A DNA stretch of 64,000 nt from Cognatiyoonia sediminum. Lineage in GTDB: Bacteria; Pseudomonadota; Alphaproteobacteria; Rhodobacterales; Rhodobacteraceae. Positions 62,194 to 64,000 of the stretch are shown here, piece after piece (position 1 is the stretch's first letter; each line of letters opens with the position of its first letter). The notes under the pieces are model-generated. The model did no database searches and was not told the DNA's origin. It saw only the letters and a program-made list of their open reading frames with translations. The DNA is taken from assembly GCF_900129845.1 (NCBI RefSeq), contig NZ_FQXB01000004.1, forward strand, positions 124,001-188,000. Direction: 5' to 3'. Made by a program: the position numbers and the translations under genes.

Positions 62194-62564
62194 CACCGAT
62201 GCTGATCGATCAAAATCGCATTTCCATCCGGGTCCAACAGCGAAATATGCGCAGGTCCTGAGCCGTCCTCATCACACTCATCCCTCAGAGCAATCCCGGC
62301 CGCCTTCAACCGCTTCTGGATTTCGCGCACGTCATCAAACTCCGCAACCTCCTGCGCGTTCGCATCCCAGCCTGGGTTAAACGTCAGCGTGTTCTGCTCA
62401 ATGAACCCGCCAAAAAGGCCCAGCAACGTCTCGCCATTCTTCAAAATCAGATAGCCATGCTCCAGATTGCCGCCGAATTCCTCAAACCCCAAATGAGCGT
62501 AAAAATCGCGGCTCACGGCCACGTCCTTCACATTCAAACTGACCGAAAATGCACCTAACTTCAT
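62193..62564 (-). CDS. VOC-family (glyoxalase-like) protein
   Basis: This 123-residue VOC protein has beta-alpha-beta modules with [27 protein letters not shown] and [20 protein letters not shown]. It probably binds a metal or a small ligand; the substrate is unknown. Its stop overlaps the immunity-like gene (ATGA-type), so the two are translated together. Confidence 0.78.
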   Translation of the reverse strand: MKLGAFSVSLNVKDVAVSRDFYAHLGFEEFGGNLEHGYLILKNGETLLGLFGGFIEQNTLTFNPGWDANAQEVAEFDDVREIQKRLKAAGIALRDECDEDGSGPAHISLLDPDGNAILIDQHR

Positions 62565-62746
62565 ATTGCGACTCCCTTAAATACTTCCAGCTTAACACCC
62601 ATTCTCTTTTGAGCAAAAATACCTCCGCCGGAGGCATCCGCGCGCGCAATCAACCCAACGCTTGATTTATGCCCCAAAGGGCAATACATGCGCGCGGTAA
62701 TGAAAGGGGCAATCCGGCCCCGTTTACTCAATTGAAGGGCCCAATC

Positions 62747-63922
62747 ATGGCTAAGGAAAAGTTTGAACGTAATAAGCCGCACGTGAACATCGGCACGATT
62801 GGACACGTTGACCACGGCAAGACGACGCTGACAGCAGCGATCACGAAGTATTTTGGCGACTTCCAGGCGTACGACCAGATTGATGGCGCGCCAGAAGAGA
62901 AGGCCCGCGGCATCACCATCTCAACAGCACACGTTGAGTATGAAACAGCGGATCGTCACTACGCACACGTGGACTGCCCAGGCCACGCTGACTACGTCAA
63001 GAATATGATCACTGGTGCGGCTCAGATGGACGGTGCGATCTTGGTTGTGAACGCAGCCGACGGCCCAATGCCACAGACACGTGAGCACATCCTGCTCGGC
63101 CGTCAGGTTGGTATCCCATACATCGTTGTCTACATGAACAAAGTTGATCAGGTTGACGACGAAGAGCTGCTAGAACTCGTTGAGATGGAAATCCGCGAGC
63201 TGCTGAACGAATATGAGTACCCAGGTGACGATATTCCGATCATCAAAGGCTCTGCTCTGGCAGCCATGGAAGGCCGTGACAACGAGATCGGCGAAGATTC
63301 TATCAAAGCTCTGATGGAAGCAGTCGACAGCTACATCCCAACACCAGCGCGTGCGGTTGACCAGCCGTTCCTGATGCCAATCGAGGACGTGTTCTCAATC
63401 TCTGGCCGTGGTACAGTTGTGACAGGCCGTGTTGAGCGTGGCGTGATCAACGTGGGCGACGAGATCGAAATCGTTGGTATCCGCGACACATCCAAGACCA
63501 CATGTACAGGTGTTGAAATGTTCCGCAAGCTGCTGGACAGCGGCGAAGCAGGCGACAACATTGGTGCGCTTTTGCGTGGTGTTGACCGTGACGGCGTTGA
63601 GCGTGGTCAGGTTCTGGTGAAGCCAGGGTCTGTTCAGCCCCACACAAAGTTCGAAGCAGAAGCCTACATCCTGACCAAGGAAGAAGGCGGACGTCACACA
63701 CCATTCTTTGCGAACTACCGTCCACAGTTCTACTTCCGTACGACTGACGTGACCGGCACAGTGAACCTGCCAGCAGGTACAGAGATGGTTATGCCAGGCG
63801 ACAACCTGAAGTTCGACGTTGAGCTGATCGCCCCCATTGCGATGGAAGAAGGCCTGCGCTTCGCGATCCGCGAAGGCGGCCGCACTGTTGGTGCGGGTGT
63901 GGTTTCCAAGATTACCGAATAA
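62747..63922 (+). CDS. tuf: Elongation factor Tu
   Basis: This GTPase delivers aminoacyl-tRNA to the ribosome. The 391 residues contain P-loop GHVDHGKT, the [12 protein letters not shown] switch II, NKVD and the C-terminal domain ending [14 protein letters not shown] 62747 fixes the [16 protein letters not shown] start. In relatives a lone tuf not behind fusA usually precedes secE-nusG, which would lie just outside the window. Codon use looks highly biased, as expected. Confidence 0.97.
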   Translation: MAKEKFERNKPHVNIGTIGHVDHGKTTLTAAITKYFGDFQAYDQIDGAPEEKARGITISTAHVEYETADRHYAHVDCPGHADYVKNMITGAAQMDGAILVVNAADGPMPQTREHILLGRQVGIPYIVVYMNKVDQVDDEELLELVEMEIRELLNEYEYPGDDIPIIKGSALAAMEGRDNEIGEDSIKALMEAVDSYIPTPARAVDQPFLMPIEDVFSISGRGTVVTGRVERGVINVGDEIEIVGIRDTSKTTCTGVEMFRKLLDSGEAGDNIGALLRGVDRDGVERGQVLVKPGSVQPHTKFEAEAYILTKEEGGRHTPFFANYRPQFYFRTTDVTGTVNLPAGTEMVMPGDNLKFDVELIAPIAMEEGLRFAIREGGRTVGAGVVSKITE

Positions 63923-63931
63923 TCGGTAATC
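63910..63931 (+). terminator. Perfect hairpin over the tuf stop codon
   Basis: GATTACCGA (63910-63918), ATAA, TCGGTAATC (63923-63931) form a 9-bp stem with the tuf stop in the loop. No T tract follows, so it may stop or stabilise the transcript rather than act as a classical terminator. Bases 63932-64000 hold no gene I can name. Confidence 0.5.
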
Positions 63932-64000
63932 TGAACCACTACCCGACCGTGTGACGCCGCAAAACAGGTGATTGGCAACAACCACCGAAAGTGCGGGGTC

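Noticed and set aside
63932-64000. A tRNA-Trp gene after tuf, as in many relatives
   Set aside because: The visible bases do not form a tRNA acceptor stem or a TtC-arm-like sequence; such a gene, if present, is beyond the window.

Overview
The window is a piece of chromosome from an alphaproteobacterium of the order Rhodobacterales, most likely a marine Roseobacter-group member. The evidence is the gene content and order: chvI-chvG-hprK-rapZ-EIIA-ptsH beside pckA; rpoZ-rel-DUF2062-pdxJ-lysE-acpS-lepB-rnc-era-recO; rsfS-rlmH-gpmI-envC-ctpA; methylsuccinyl-CoA dehydrogenase of the ethylmalonyl-CoA pathway; several small families typical of this group (DUF1244, DUF1491, HIG1, DUF6473); and an FAD-GcvT fusion dehydrogenase operon. 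It is almost wholly coding and mostly housekeeping. I saw no rRNA, tRNA, CRISPR array, prophage or insertion sequence.

Layout. 1-6.1 kb: lolA and a convergent lytic transglycosylase lipoprotein, an AEC transporter, hspQ, gamma-glutamyltransferase, a thiolase and one AT-rich small ORF. 6.2-13.4 kb: an operon with an XRE-cupin regulator, a GFA-family protein, two roughly 820-residue FAD-GcvT N-methyl amine dehydrogenases around a homocysteine S-methyltransferase, and a trailing VOC protein. It looks like a betaine/dimethylglycine/sarcosine demethylation module feeding one-carbon units to folate and methionine. 13.5-14.7 kb: an AhpD-like protein divergent from a TetR regulator. 15-20 kb: the minus-strand rsfS-rlmH-gpmI-envC-ctpA operon. 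20.7-26.3 kb: leuC-leuD, then leuB, separated by a membrane protein and a secreted endonuclease/exonuclease/phosphatase-fold protein. 26-34 kb: an EamA exporter, DUF1244, N-formylglutamate amidohydrolase, pyk, rpmI-rplT, a lipoprotein, ispH, a NYN protein and folK.

34-42.7 kb is the long rpoZ-to-recO run with overlapping or closely spaced genes (stringent response, vitamin B6, lipid carrier, secretion, RNA processing). 42.7-47.7 kb (minus): META lipoprotein, aldehyde-reductase-like SDR, methylsuccinyl-CoA dehydrogenase and pckA. 47.9-53.3 kb: ChvI/ChvG two-component system, HPr kinase, RapZ, an EIIA-Man domain, HPr and an acyltransferase. 53-59.4 kb: 3-hydroxybutyryl-CoA dehydrogenase, DUF6473, etfBA, cobalamin adenosyltransferase, HIG1 protein, SDR and SH3 proteins. 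59.5-64 kb: parC, an orphan Imm27-like immunity gene, a VOC protein and tuf.

Working together: mcd, the thiolase, hydroxybutyryl-CoA dehydrogenase, ETF and B12 adenosyltransferase fit acetyl-CoA/C4-C5 acyl-CoA assimilation. pckA and pyk set the gluconeogenesis/glycolysis balance, and both carry LacI-type operator-like sequences. The most interesting signals are the demethylation operon with its tandem dyad operator, an 11-bp-periodic GTGTACG repeat array near 14.83 kb, a hairpin over the hspQ ribosome binding site, the paired operators at pckA and pyk, exact 14-bp repeats upstream of mcd, and the orphan immunity gene.
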